Shown here piece by piece: positions 8,501 to 15,060 of a stretch of 42,729 nucleotides of DNA. The notes under the pieces are model-generated. The model saw only the letters and a program-made list of their open reading frames with translations. It made no database searches and had not been told where the DNA came from. How positions within the stretch are numbered: position 1 is the first letter of the stretch; every line of letters starts with the position of its first letter. The translations under genes were made by a program, and so were the position numbers. Source of the stretch: F1-60-MAGs149 sp044369995 (GTDB lineage: Bacteria; Actinomycetota; Thermoleophilia; Gaiellales; F1-60-MAGs149); NCBI GenBank assembly GCA_044369995.1, contig JBILWG010000003.1, positions 1 through 42,729 of the forward strand, given 5' to 3'.

Positions 8501-9563
8501 TGCATGCGTCGCTGCTCTCGTTGCCGGCGGCGACGACGAAGGTGACGCCATCGCTGATGCCACGCTGGACGGCAGCGTCCAGGGTGCTCGAGGCGCCGCC
8601 GCCGAGGCTCATGTTGGCGACGGCCGGCGTGCCGGCGGCGTGATCGCCGACGACCCAGTCGATGCCGCTGATGACCCCGGAGGTGGAGCCGGAGCCGGAG
8701 CAGCTGAGCACGCGCACGGGGACGAGGGTGACGCCCTTGGCGACGCCGTACGCGCTGCCGCCGACGGTGCCGGCGACGTGCGTGCCGTGGCCGTTGCAGT
8801 CCGAACCGGAGCCGCCCGGGGTGATCGCGTCGAAGCCGGCGCGGGTGCGCCCGGTGAACTGCGCGTGGGAGGTGAGGATGCCGGTGTCGATGATGTAGGC
8901 CGTGACGCCCGCACCGGTCTGCGTATAGGTGTAGAGCCCGTCGAGCGGCAGCTGGCGCTGGTCGATGCGATCGAGGCCCCAGGGCGCACCGCTCTGCGTG
9001 GCGCTGATGCCGACGACGCGGTCGGGCTCGACGCGGACGACGGCCGGGTGCTTGGCGATCCGCGCGGCCTGGGCCGCGGTCAGCTCGGCGGCGTAGCCGT
9101 TGATGGCGTTGGTGTACACGGCGAACGGCGGCGTGCCGACGGCGCTGGCGAAGGCGGCGGGCTGTGCCGAGGGCTCGAGCGTGACGATGTAGCGCCCGGG
9201 GATCGCCGAGCCGACCTTGGCTCCGGCCGGCGGCGTGCTGGCCGGCGCGGTCGTGTCGAGCGCGCGAACCAGCCGGTCGCGCTCGACGATGCGCACCTGG
9301 GGGTCGTTGCGCAGACGGGCCACGTCGGCTGCATCGAGCTCGGCGACGAAGCCGTCGACGCCGCTGCGGAAGACGTCGGAGACGTCGTTGTCGCGACGCT
9401 CCTCGGCGGCCACCTTGGCGGCCACGTTGGTGCCGTCGTCCAAGATCACGATGTAGTCCTGCGCCGGAGCGGCGGTGGCCACCGCCGTCAGGGCAAGCCA
9501 CACTGCGCCGGTCGCGAGGACGGCGAGGGGGCGGAACGGGCTGGTGATTGGGCGACGACGCAT
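5565..9563 (-). CDS. Giant secreted protease with two subtilisin (S8) domains
   Basis: 1332-residue exported protein. The start (MRRRPITSPFRPLAVL) is set by a signal peptide ending near residue 33 and by GGGAG upstream of the ATG. In order: two inhibitor-I9-like prosegments (about 36-100 and 123-185); subtilisin domain 1 with D226, H259, N348 and S413; an Fn3 domain (about 475-567); two PPC-like beta domains (573-696, 704-828) sharing the segment IAIDGWGGARG; a second Fn3 (about 833-922); subtilisin domain 2 with D967, H1004, N1093 and S1158; a Pro/Ala hinge (about 1218-1235) and a C-terminal beta domain. Both triads look intact. A second short repeat of the pre-domain sequence (WGLDRxDQRxLPLDG) precedes each catalytic domain. 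It probably digests extracellular protein. Expression may be controlled through its long leader. Confidence 0.92.
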   Translation of the reverse strand: MRRRPITSPFRPLAVLATGAVWLALTAVATAAPAQDYIVILDDGTNVAAKVAAEERRDNDVSDVFRSGVDGFVAELDAADVARLRNDPQVRIVERDRLVRALDTTAPASTPPAGAKVGSAIPGRYIVTLEPSAQPAAFASAVGTPPFAVYTNAINGYAAELTAAQAARIAKHPAVVRVEPDRVVGISATQSGAPWGLDRIDQRQLPLDGLYTYTQTGAGVTAYIIDTGILTSHAQFTGRTRAGFDAITPGGSGSDCNGHGTHVAGTVGGSAYGVAKGVTLVPVRVLSCSGSGSTSGVISGIDWVVGDHAAGTPAVANMSLGGGASSTLDAAVQRGISDGVTFVVAAGNESSDACNVSPARAPQAVTVGATTSGDARASYSNFGPCVDIFAPGSGILSAWWTSPTATNTISGTSMASPHVAGAAALLLAADPAATPGTIAARLTANATPSVVSSPGNGSPNLLLASLSLTPTPITLPTAPRSLVATPSNARVTLTFDVPADAGGTAITDYVIQQSVAGGAWTTVADGVSSLTTAEVGGLANGTVYAFRVAAVNSAGQSPYTSAVTATPAAGLSNDDFQDAATVSGSTVSGSTANATRQLGEPAHGGTGGSASIWYRWTAPATGTLTLTTQGSSFDTLLGVYTGASVSTLSTLADNDDVASGTLWSRVTVSVSNGASYAIAIDGWGGARGTTILNLAFTPTPVATNDAFADAAVLSGSTGTTTGSTATATREAGEPTHGSQAPAASIWYAWTAPASGTLTLSTQGSAYDTVLGAYTGTGVGTLATIAQNDDAPGGTWSSLSFPVTSGTRYAIAIDGWGGARGATMLTHAFAVPAAPSAPRNVTGTPGNARIAVSWSAPALDGGSAITRYTATAAPGNAKCTTSGARSCTIVGLTNGTPYTVTVTATNATGTSEASAPSAAITPSGRTRSPRAASWGLDRLDQRNLPLDGTMDSTAAAAGGAGVMAYVIDTGIRSDHEQFSGRVRAGFVSIGQGQDDGNGTEDCQGHGTHVAGTIGGADYGVAPEVELVPVRVLDCDGAGYTSDVIAGLNWVAAHHAANALAVANMSLGGGYSRAVNAAVQGVIDDGVIVVVAAGNSGADACGASPASAPAALTVGASDQNDRRASFSNYGACVDLFAPGVAIVSADAASSTALATHSGTSMAAPHVAGAVALQLASSRSTSAQVVSTAITGSASLNRVGDPGPGSLNRLLYIGTAIDTEAPVTPAPAAPAPAAPTVAKSPQGTTLGALDVRPRVAAATRTGETMVLTLPSVKGAVYKVYRDGKLTLTTRSSRPKVQVGKGKRIVFQVRTVTPNGLSAWSNKVIVVGSRVIVKAR
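7080..7847 (-). repeat. Tandem PPC-like domain duplication inside the protease
   Basis: Two consecutive coding units of about 370 bp (7847-7476 and 7454-7080) encode domains with the same order of motifs: an ND.F.DAA opening, an SGST run, GEP.HG, SIWY.WTAP, TQGS..DT and a closing IAIDGWGGARG. At DNA level the closing segments (near 7105-7140 and 7505-7540) are almost identical, which implies a recent duplication or gene conversion. Confidence 0.75.
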
Positions 9564-9595
9564 GTGATGGCTCCCGCGCGAATGGTTGCGAGGCG

Positions 9596-9710
9596 TCACG
9601 GAGGTTCCGTGAAAACCGTGTTGTGCTTCCATGAAGACGCGCGAGGGGGGGTGAATCTGACGGCGATGCGTGAAGATCCACACGGCCGTTGCGGTACTCC
9701 CCGCATTCTA
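9596..9710 (-). promoter_or_regulatory. Promoter and long leader of the double protease, with inverted repeat
   Basis: On the minus strand TAGAAT (9710-9705) is a good -10, predicting a start near 9698 and a leader of about 135 nt before the ATG at 9563. Within the leader lies a perfect inverted repeat, TCACGGA-GGT-TCCGTGA (9596-9612), usable as an operator or an RNA hairpin. No known riboswitch is recognisable. I found no convincing -35. Confidence 0.4.
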
Positions 9711-9741
9711 GTGCCAATCGGCTTGAATGCAGGCGTTCGGG

Positions 9742-9747
9742 TACCCT
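9742..9747 (+). promoter_or_regulatory. Candidate -10 element, leaderless start of sufS
   Basis: TACCCT, then 7 nt (TAGAGCC), then the sufS ATG at 9755. It shows that sufS-sufU can be transcribed separately from sufD. Confidence 0.5.
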
Positions 9748-9754
9748 TAGAGCC

Positions 9755-11011
9755 ATGACCGTGACGGGGACCACAGCCGCTGCCCTCGACCCCGCCCGGA
9801 TTCGCACCGATTTCCCGATCTTCCGTCGCCTGGTGCACGGGCGCGAGCTCGCCTACCTGGACTCCGCCTCGACCTCGCAGAAGCCGCAGGCGATGCTCGA
9901 CGCCATGGTCGGCTTCTACGGCACCAGCAATGCCAACGTGCATCGCGGCGTCTACACGCTCGGCATCGAGAGCACGGAGGCCTTCGAGGCCGCCCGCGAC
10001 GCCGTCGCGCGCCTGCTCAACGCCCCGTCGCGGCGCGAGGTGATCTTCACCCGCAACACGACGGAGGCGATCAATCTCGTCGCCAAGACCATCGGCGTCG
10101 AGCGCTGCGGCCCGGGCGACGTGATCGTCAGCACCGTGCTCGAGCATCACGCCAACCTCGTGCCCTGGCAGGTGCTCGCGCAGGCGACCGGTGCCACGCT
10201 GCGGTTTCTGGACGTGGATGACGAGGGCCACCTCCAGCTCGACCAGCTGGAGGCGATCGCCCGCGAGGGCGACGTCAAGCTCGTCGCCGTCACGCACCAG
10301 TCCAACACCCTCGGCGTGCGGCCGCCCGTCGAGACCCTGGTGCGGTGGGCGCGGACGCAGGGCGCGCTCGTGGTGCTGGACGCCGCGCAGACCGTGCCGA
10401 ATCGCCCCGTCGATGTGCAGGCGCTCGGCGTCGACTTCCTCGCCTTCTCCGGCCACAAGACGCTCGGCCCGACGGGCATCGGCGTGCTGTGGGGCCGCGA
10501 GGAGCTCCTGGCCGAGACGCAGCCGTTCCTGACGGGCGGCGAGATGATCCGCTCCGTCGCGCTCGATCGCACCTCGTGGAACACGCTGCCGTGGAAGTTC
10601 GAGGCTGGGACACCCGCCTACGCCGAGGCCGTCGGCCTGCAGGCTGCGATCGACTACCTGCAGGCGGTCGGGCTCGAGGCGATCGACGCGCACGAGCACG
10701 CGCTCACGGAGTACGCGCTCGACCGGCTCGGTGAGATCCCCGGGCTGCGCATCGTCGGTCCGCCCGACGCGGCGTCACGGGGCGGCGTCGTGTCCTTCGT
10801 GCTCGACGACGTGCATCCGCACGACATCGCGGAGATCCTCGACCGCCACGTCGTCTGCGTGCGTGCGGGGCATCACTGCACCCAGCCGCTCATGCAGCGC
10901 CTCGGGCACACGGCCACGGTGCGCGCCTCGTTCTACCTGTACACGACGACGGCGGACGTGGACCAGCTCATCCAGGGGCTGCACGATGTCCGCAGGGTGA
11001 TGGGAGTCTGA
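9755..11011 (+). CDS. sufS: Cysteine desulfurase SufS
   Basis: 418-residue pyridoxal-phosphate enzyme that removes sulfur from cysteine for Fe-S cluster assembly. The class-V aminotransferase fold is clear from ANVHRGVYTLG, LEHHANLVPW, LDAAQTVPN, the PLP lysine K235 in FSGHKTLGPTG, and the sulfur-carrying C375 in VRAGHHCTQPLM; the HHCTQP context is that of group II SufS enzymes. Start MTVTGTTAAA is chosen over an upstream in-frame codon because it sits 7 nt behind a -10-like TACCCT and gives normal length. The stop TGA is followed without gap by the GTG of sufU, so the sulfur donor and its SufU partner are made together. Confidence 0.95.
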   Translation: MTVTGTTAAALDPARIRTDFPIFRRLVHGRELAYLDSASTSQKPQAMLDAMVGFYGTSNANVHRGVYTLGIESTEAFEAARDAVARLLNAPSRREVIFTRNTTEAINLVAKTIGVERCGPGDVIVSTVLEHHANLVPWQVLAQATGATLRFLDVDDEGHLQLDQLEAIAREGDVKLVAVTHQSNTLGVRPPVETLVRWARTQGALVVLDAAQTVPNRPVDVQALGVDFLAFSGHKTLGPTGIGVLWGREELLAETQPFLTGGEMIRSVALDRTSWNTLPWKFEAGTPAYAEAVGLQAAIDYLQAVGLEAIDAHEHALTEYALDRLGEIPGLRIVGPPDAASRGGVVSFVLDDVHPHDIAEILDRHVVCVRAGHHCTQPLMQRLGHTATVRASFYLYTTTADVDQLIQGLHDVRRVMGV

Positions 11012-11437
11012 GTGGACGACGAGCTGTATCGCGAGAACCTGCTGGATCACTACCGGCATCCGCGCAACCACGGCACGCTCGAGCATCCCGACTGCGAGGC
11101 CGAGGGCAAGAACCCGCTGTGCGGCGACGAGGTCGAGCTCGACGTGCAGGTGGTCGATGGGCGGATCAGCGCGATCCGCTTCGTCGGCAATGGCTGCGCG
11201 GTGTCGCAGGCCGCGACCTCCATGCTGACCGAGCTCGTCGACGGCATGCCCGTGACCGAGGCAGCCGAGCTGCCATCGCAGGCGATCATCGACGAGCTCG
11301 GGATCCCCCTGTCGGCGATGCGCGTCAAGTGCGCCGTGCTCGGGCTCGGCACCCTCAAGGTCGCGCTGCACCGCGGTGCGGGCACGCCGCTCCCGCCGGA
11401 GTGGGGCGCGGACGACGACGAGCTCGTCTGGGGCTAG
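11012..11437 (+). CDS. sufU: SufU-type sulfur transfer/assembly protein
   Basis: 141-residue NifU/IscU-fold protein of the zinc-containing SufU group, which accepts persulfide sulfur from SufS and passes it to the SufBCD scaffold. The zinc residues C37 and D39 (NPLCGDE), C62 (NGCAVSQAA) and C107 (VKCAVLGL) are all present, and the spacing between them includes the SufU-type insert that IscU lacks. GTG start immediately after the sufS stop; the pair is probably translationally coupled. The gene ends within a CTAG shared with the stop of the convergent regulator gene. Confidence 0.93.
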   Translation: MDDELYRENLLDHYRHPRNHGTLEHPDCEAEGKNPLCGDEVELDVQVVDGRISAIRFVGNGCAVSQAATSMLTELVDGMPVTEAAELPSQAIIDELGIPLSAMRVKCAVLGLGTLKVALHRGAGTPLPPEWGADDDELVWG

Positions 11438-12444
11438 ACGCCGGCCTCGTCGCCGAGCAGCCGCGCGCCGCGGACGGCCAGCTCGAGGCGGAAGCGATCG
11501 TCGGCGTGCTGCAGGTCCAGCGTCGTCAGCTTGGCGATCCGGGCGAGGCGGTAGCGCACCGTGCGCTCGTGGACGTCGAGCGCCCGTGCGGTTGCGGCCA
11601 CGCTGAGCCCCTCCCGGAGCCAGACCTCGGCCGTCTCGATGTACTGCGGGCCGCCGTTGCGGGTGGAGCGCAGCGGCGTCAGCGTGGCGTCGACGAGCTC
11701 GCGGAGCGTCGTCTGGTCCTGGGCGATCAGCGCCTCGGGCAGCACGTCGCCGTACGGGACGACGCCACGCAGACCCAGCCGACGCGCCATGCCGAGCGCG
11801 CGCTTGGCATCGGCATAGGAGCTGCGGATGCCGGGAATGCCCAGACCCGGGCGACCGAGTCCGGCGGTCTCCGGTCCACGCGGCACGCGACCGGCGATGA
11901 TCGCCACGATCCGGCCGCGCTGCGGCGCAGCCAGCGCCCCGGCGTCGTGCAGACGGTCGAGCACGGTCTCGCTCACCTCGTTGACGAGGAGCACGCTCCG
12001 GCGGCCGGTCAGCTCGAGGCCCAGGCGCGTGGCGAGCTCCTGCACCTGCTCGGGCGACTGGTCCGACAGCAGCGCCTCGAGCAGCAGTGCGCGTTGGCGC
12101 TCGTCGCGTCGCGTCGCCTCGTCCTGGCCGTCGGCGTAGCCGGCGCAGAGCGCCCGCGTACCGTCGGTCAGCAGGCGCAGATGCCCCTGCGGGGTCCGCT
12201 TGGGCAGGTCGCTGGTGACCATGCCCACCGTCATCCACGCCTCCACGACGGCGGGCAGCGGGATGCCGGTGCCGCGGGCCCGGCCGGCGCTGGTGGCCAG
12301 TCGCGTGCGCGACGGCGTCGAGAGACGCTCACCCGAGCGCGACAGGATCTGCACCCAGGCGTCCAGGTCCAGCTCGTGGGCGCGGGGATCGTCGAGGCGC
12401 GCGAGGATCGCCTCGCGCGTGGCCTGGGTTGCGGAATCGGGCAC
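11434..12444 (-). CDS. PucR/CdaR-family transcriptional regulator
   Basis: 336-residue regulator. The N-terminal half is helical with no recognised ligand domain, the middle (about 155-245) looks like the degenerate GGDEF-like domain typical of the family, and the C-terminus (about 276-325) is the PucR helix-turn-helix: LSVAATARALDVHERTVRYR followed by LARIAKLTTLDL. Family members activate purine, sugar-acid or amino-acid catabolic genes in response to a metabolite. Neither neighbour reveals the target. The GTG start is placed 6 nt behind a TAACGT element, with no Shine-Dalgarno. Function beyond DNA binding is open. Confidence 0.85.
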   Translation of the reverse strand: MPDSATQATREAILARLDDPRAHELDLDAWVQILSRSGERLSTPSRTRLATSAGRARGTGIPLPAVVEAWMTVGMVTSDLPKRTPQGHLRLLTDGTRALCAGYADGQDEATRRDERQRALLLEALLSDQSPEQVQELATRLGLELTGRRSVLLVNEVSETVLDRLHDAGALAAPQRGRIVAIIAGRVPRGPETAGLGRPGLGIPGIRSSYADAKRALGMARRLGLRGVVPYGDVLPEALIAQDQTTLRELVDATLTPLRSTRNGGPQYIETAEVWLREGLSVAATARALDVHERTVRYRLARIAKLTTLDLQHADDRFRLELAVRGARLLGDEAGV

Positions 12445-12450
12445 GGCGGA

Positions 12451-12456
12451 ACGTTA
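12451..12456 (-). promoter_or_regulatory. Candidate -10 element, leaderless start of PucR-type regulator
   Basis: TAACGT on the minus strand, then 6 nt (TCCGCC), then GTG at 12444. It lies in the 32-bp gap to the upstream gene, so the regulator seems to have its own promoter. Confidence 0.45.
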
Positions 12457-12476
12457 CCGGTTTCCGGCAATGAGCG

Positions 12477-14168
12477 TCAGGCGCCGTCGACCTGGGCGCG
12501 GACCCGGCCGGGCTCGAACTGCCAGCGGATCACACCGCCCACCTCCGAGCGTCGACCGCCTGCCTCGCGCAGGAACTGCGCCCAGGGCCCGGGGAAGCGC
12601 GCATCGACCAGCACCCAGGTCGTCCCGGTGAAGGCCAGGTAGCGCAGCAGCTCCTGCCGCGGGTTGGCCGGCAGCTCGTCGCGATAGAAGCCGTAGACGA
12701 CGGGGTAGGGGACGTAGCCGGCGGGAACCGCGGCCGCGCTGTAGCCCCCGGCCATCCGGTAGCGCATACGCGCGAGCGCCTGCCAGTACATGCCGTTGCC
12801 GCGGAACGAGTACGGCAGGATCAGCACGACCGCGTCGTCTGGGATGTCCGCGGTCGCGGCTCCGGAGGTGATGCCCGGTGGCGTCTGCAGGTCGGTGCGC
12901 CACAGGTCGGCACGCGGGACGGGCAGCAGGCAGAGCAGGGCGACCACGGCGAGTCCGAGCCGGGTGCCGAAGACGACCGGCAGCTCGCGCTCGCGGCGGG
13001 CGACGAAGAGGGCGGCGAGCACCGCGATGCCAAGCCAGGCGTAGACGACGATCCGCGTGGGCAGGGCCAGCCGGATCAGCGGGAGCTGGGTGAGCAGATC
13101 CCAGGGCATCACCCAGTGCGCGACGCCACCGTACGTCAGGCGGGCACCCAGCGCGAGCACGATCGAGGTGGCGATGCCGATCGCGATCACCCAGACCCAG
13201 CGCTCGTGCCGCCAGCGGATCAGGCCCGCCACGGCAACCAGGAGCAGGACCGGGCCGACGTAGCCGAGCTGCTCGGTCAGGTTGCCGGCGAACTGCAGCG
13301 ACGTGCCGCGAAAGCGCTCGCCTCCCGCCCACGTCGTGATCGTCGGCACGAGGAGGTTCTTGAGGTCGAGGGGGTAGAGGTCCGGACGGATCCGCTGGTC
13401 GATCGGATTCGGATGCAGCAGCGCCGCGATGAGCAGGGGCGAGACGATGGCGAGCGCCAGCGCGTAGCCACCTGCGATCCAGGGCAGCGCACGCAGGAGG
13501 CGGCTGCGCAGATCGTGCGGGCCGAGCACGAGCGCCGCCAGCAGCGTCAGCGCACCCACCAGCGTGGCGGTCGCCGCGACCTCGGTGAAGGTCAGGAATT
13601 GGAAGGCGATCAGGCCCGCCAGCAGCAGGAGGCCGCGGCGCGGCGGCAGGGACTGCTCGATCAGGCGCACGACCACGAGGACGATCAGCGGCAGCGTCCA
13701 GACCAGGGCCAGGTTGACGTGGTTGAGCGTCTGTCCGAGCAGGTAGGACGAGAACCCGAAGGCCCAGCCGCCGATCAGCGCGGCGAGAAGGTCGCGCGTC
13801 ACATGCCGGCACAGCAGATACGCGCTCCAAGCCGCCAAGGCGGGGGCGGCGATCGCCAGCAGGTTGTAGGAGGCAAGCGGACCGGCCAGCTGCGTCAGCG
13901 GTGCGAGCAGGAGCGCCGGTCCGGGAATCGTCGTCGCCCAGGCGAGGTTGAAGCCCATTGGCGCATCGATGCGATCGGTCAGGAACGGGGCCTGCTGGCC
14001 GGCGATGGCCTCGACCCAGTGGACGAGGGACCAGGCGAAGAAGCCCTGATCGGCCCCGAAGCTGCCGACCACGGCATCCGTCGGAGCACGGAGCCAGAAG
14101 CGACCGATCAGGACGACGGAGGCGAGCGTGTAGCCCAGCAGCACCCACAGCGGCTCGAGGCGTCGCAT
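12477..14168 (-). CDS. Polytopic membrane protein, GT-C glycosyltransferase-like
   Basis: 563-residue integral membrane protein. The start is set at MRRLEPLWVLLGYTLAS, the beginning of the first membrane helix; about ten to twelve hydrophobic segments follow, with an early periplasmic loop containing FGADQGFFAWSLVHWVEAI and a C-terminal soluble domain of about 150 residues (from near DLWRTDL). This layout, an acidic first loop and a large extracytoplasmic tail, is that of GT-C-fold enzymes that transfer sugars from polyprenyl-phosphate donors, and resembles uncharacterised YfhO-like proteins. Substrate and acceptor are unknown. It has its own -10 (TACACT) 7 nt before the ATG, just downstream of the terminator of the preceding RNA. 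Confidence 0.68.
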   Translation of the reverse strand: MRRLEPLWVLLGYTLASVVLIGRFWLRAPTDAVVGSFGADQGFFAWSLVHWVEAIAGQQAPFLTDRIDAPMGFNLAWATTIPGPALLLAPLTQLAGPLASYNLLAIAAPALAAWSAYLLCRHVTRDLLAALIGGWAFGFSSYLLGQTLNHVNLALVWTLPLIVLVVVRLIEQSLPPRRGLLLLAGLIAFQFLTFTEVAATATLVGALTLLAALVLGPHDLRSRLLRALPWIAGGYALALAIVSPLLIAALLHPNPIDQRIRPDLYPLDLKNLLVPTITTWAGGERFRGTSLQFAGNLTEQLGYVGPVLLLVAVAGLIRWRHERWVWVIAIGIATSIVLALGARLTYGGVAHWVMPWDLLTQLPLIRLALPTRIVVYAWLGIAVLAALFVARRERELPVVFGTRLGLAVVALLCLLPVPRADLWRTDLQTPPGITSGAATADIPDDAVVLILPYSFRGNGMYWQALARMRYRMAGGYSAAAVPAGYVPYPVVYGFYRDELPANPRQELLRYLAFTGTTWVLVDARFPGPWAQFLREAGGRRSEVGGVIRWQFEPGRVRAQVDGA

Positions 14169-14175
14169 GCAGCGG

Positions 14176-14181
14176 AGTGTA
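14176..14181 (-). promoter_or_regulatory. Candidate -10 element, leaderless start of GT-C-like gene
   Basis: TACACT on the minus strand, 7 nt (CCGCTGC), ATG at 14168. It begins only 3 bp beyond the T tract of the upstream terminator, so this gene restarts transcription on its own. Confidence 0.5.
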
Positions 14182-14184
14182 TGG

Positions 14185-14222
14185 AAAAAGCAGAGAGCCG
14201 GGCGGTCTCCCGCCCGGCTCTC
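14185..14222 (-). terminator. Strong intrinsic terminator
   Basis: A perfect 13-bp stem (14222-14210 with 14205-14193) closed by a GAGA tetraloop (14209-14206), followed on the minus strand by TGC and five T residues (14189-14185). GNRA loop, very stable GC stem and T tract make this the clearest terminator in the window, and it reads only on the minus strand. Confidence 0.85.
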
Positions 14223-14385
14223 CGGGTCGAACGCTGGTATTACGCAAGCTGCGCTGCGGCGGTTCAGCCGCGGCCCCAACGCGGGCTAGGCGATTCCCTG
14301 TCGGTCCAGGGGCGCGCCCTTACGTGCGTCGACCTCCACTTGCCGTGCAGTCGCTAGTCAGAACGGACCACCTCCTCTCCGCGGT
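14185..14385 (-). ncRNA. Candidate structured non-coding RNA, about 200 nt
   Basis: Between dcd and the GT-C-like gene lies a gene-free 264-bp stretch with, in minus-strand order, a -10-like TACGTT (14397-14392), a predicted start near 14385, local hairpins (14311-14296, CCCTG/CAGGG; 14271-14256, GCCGC/GCGGC; palindrome 14319-14310), and the strong terminator ending at 14185. No credible minus-strand reading frame with a start lies inside. Length and layout would suit a 6S-like RNA or another stand-alone regulator, but I recognise no family motif, and the 5' and 3' ends show no long closing stem by eye. It could instead be an attenuated leader, although the downstream gene has its own promoter. 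Confidence 0.5.
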
Positions 14386-14391
14386 GCCCCG

Positions 14392-14397
14392 AACGTA
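14392..14397 (-). promoter_or_regulatory. Candidate -10 element of the RNA gene
   Basis: TACGTT on the minus strand, 36 bp downstream of the dcd stop codon, of the same TAnnnT type seen before many genes here. Start of transcription is expected about 7 nt further, near 14385. Confidence 0.4.
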
Positions 14398-14432
14398 CCA
14401 CGCGCAGGCGACCCGCGCCACACGGATTTCCG

Positions 14433-14996
14433 CTACTGGAAGTTCTTCCAGTACGCGCTCGGCGTGGGGCCGACCTGGCCCTGGTACTTCGACCCCAGGG
14501 CACCGGATCCGTAGGGCTTCTCCGCCGGCTGGTCGAGGTGCATGAACGACATCTGCCCGATCTTCATGTCGGGGTAGAGCGTGATCGGCAGGTTCGCGAC
14601 GTTGGCCAGCTCGAGCGTGACGTGGCCATCGAACCCGGGATCGATGAAGCCCGCGGTGGAGTGCACCTGCAGCCCGAGGCGACCGAGCGAGCTCTTGCCC
14701 TCGAGGCGCGAGACGATGTCGTCGCCGAGCGTGACGCGCTCGAGCGTGGCCCCGAGCACGAACTCGCCGGGATGCAGGATGAACGGCCCGCCGTCGTTGA
14801 TCTCGATCAGCTCCGTCAGCTCGGCCTGCTCCTGCTTGACGTCGATGTGGCCGTAGCGGCTGTTCCTGAAGACGCGGAAGCGACGATCGCAGCGCACGTC
14901 GATCGAGGCGGGCTGGATCAGCCCGTCGTCGAACGGGTCGAGGCGGATGCGACCGTCCTCGATCGCCTGGCGGATGCCGCGGTCGGAGAGAACCAT
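14433..14996 (-). CDS. dcd: dCTP deaminase, probably bifunctional (dUMP-forming)
   Basis: 187-residue nucleotide enzyme. dCTP deaminases make dUTP from dCTP; the actinobacterial type also hydrolyses dUTP to dUMP, feeding thymidylate synthesis. The dUTPase-fold motifs are present: SDRGIRQAIEDGRI at the N-terminus, LEGKSSLGRLGL, HSTAGFIDPGFDGHVTLELAN with the catalytic Glu, LPITLYPDMKIGQ and SKYQGQVGPTPS near the C-terminus. Start MVLSDRGIR is the family start; upstream in-frame codons lack any family similarity. Shares a 64-bp divergent gap with the pseudokinase gene. The bifunctional call is by lineage and resemblance to the M. tuberculosis enzyme, not proved. Confidence 0.92.
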   Translation of the reverse strand: MVLSDRGIRQAIEDGRIRLDPFDDGLIQPASIDVRCDRRFRVFRNSRYGHIDVKQEQAELTELIEINDGGPFILHPGEFVLGATLERVTLGDDIVSRLEGKSSLGRLGLQVHSTAGFIDPGFDGHVTLELANVANLPITLYPDMKIGQMSFMHLDQPAEKPYGSGALGSKYQGQVGPTPSAYWKNFQ

Positions 14997-15048
14997 TGCG
15001 GCGCAGCATTGCAGGCGCGGGGGACGTGCGGGGAGGCTCCGCGACGGG

Positions 15049-15054
15049 TACGCT
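15049..15054 (+). promoter_or_regulatory. Candidate -10 element, leaderless start of pseudokinase gene
   Basis: TACGCT, then 6 nt (GCGGAC), then GTG at 15061, without a Shine-Dalgarno. Confidence 0.5.
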
Positions 15055-15060
15055 GCGGAC

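Noticed and set aside
4518..9758. A 1746-codon open frame on the plus strand
   Set aside because: It runs antisense through the HisD-family and protease genes, is made of Arg/Gly/Ala-rich low-complexity sequence typical of shadow frames in GC-rich DNA, and matches no family.
14225..14245. GUUCGAC resembling a tRNA T-loop
   Set aside because: The bases on both sides do not pair as a T stem, and no acceptor or anticodon arm can be drawn.
14228..14250. TPP-riboswitch-like UAAUACCAGCG on the minus strand
   Set aside because: The flanking CUGG partner and the paired CUGAGA segment of the thiamin riboswitch are not present, and the downstream gene is not thiamin-related.
14380..14392. T-box-like motif (GG-N-ACCGCG) at the head of the candidate RNA on the minus strand
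   Set aside because: In a T-box leader this motif follows a long stem I and precedes the terminator hairpin closely. Here it lies at the very start of the predicted transcript, right behind the -10, with no room for stem I.
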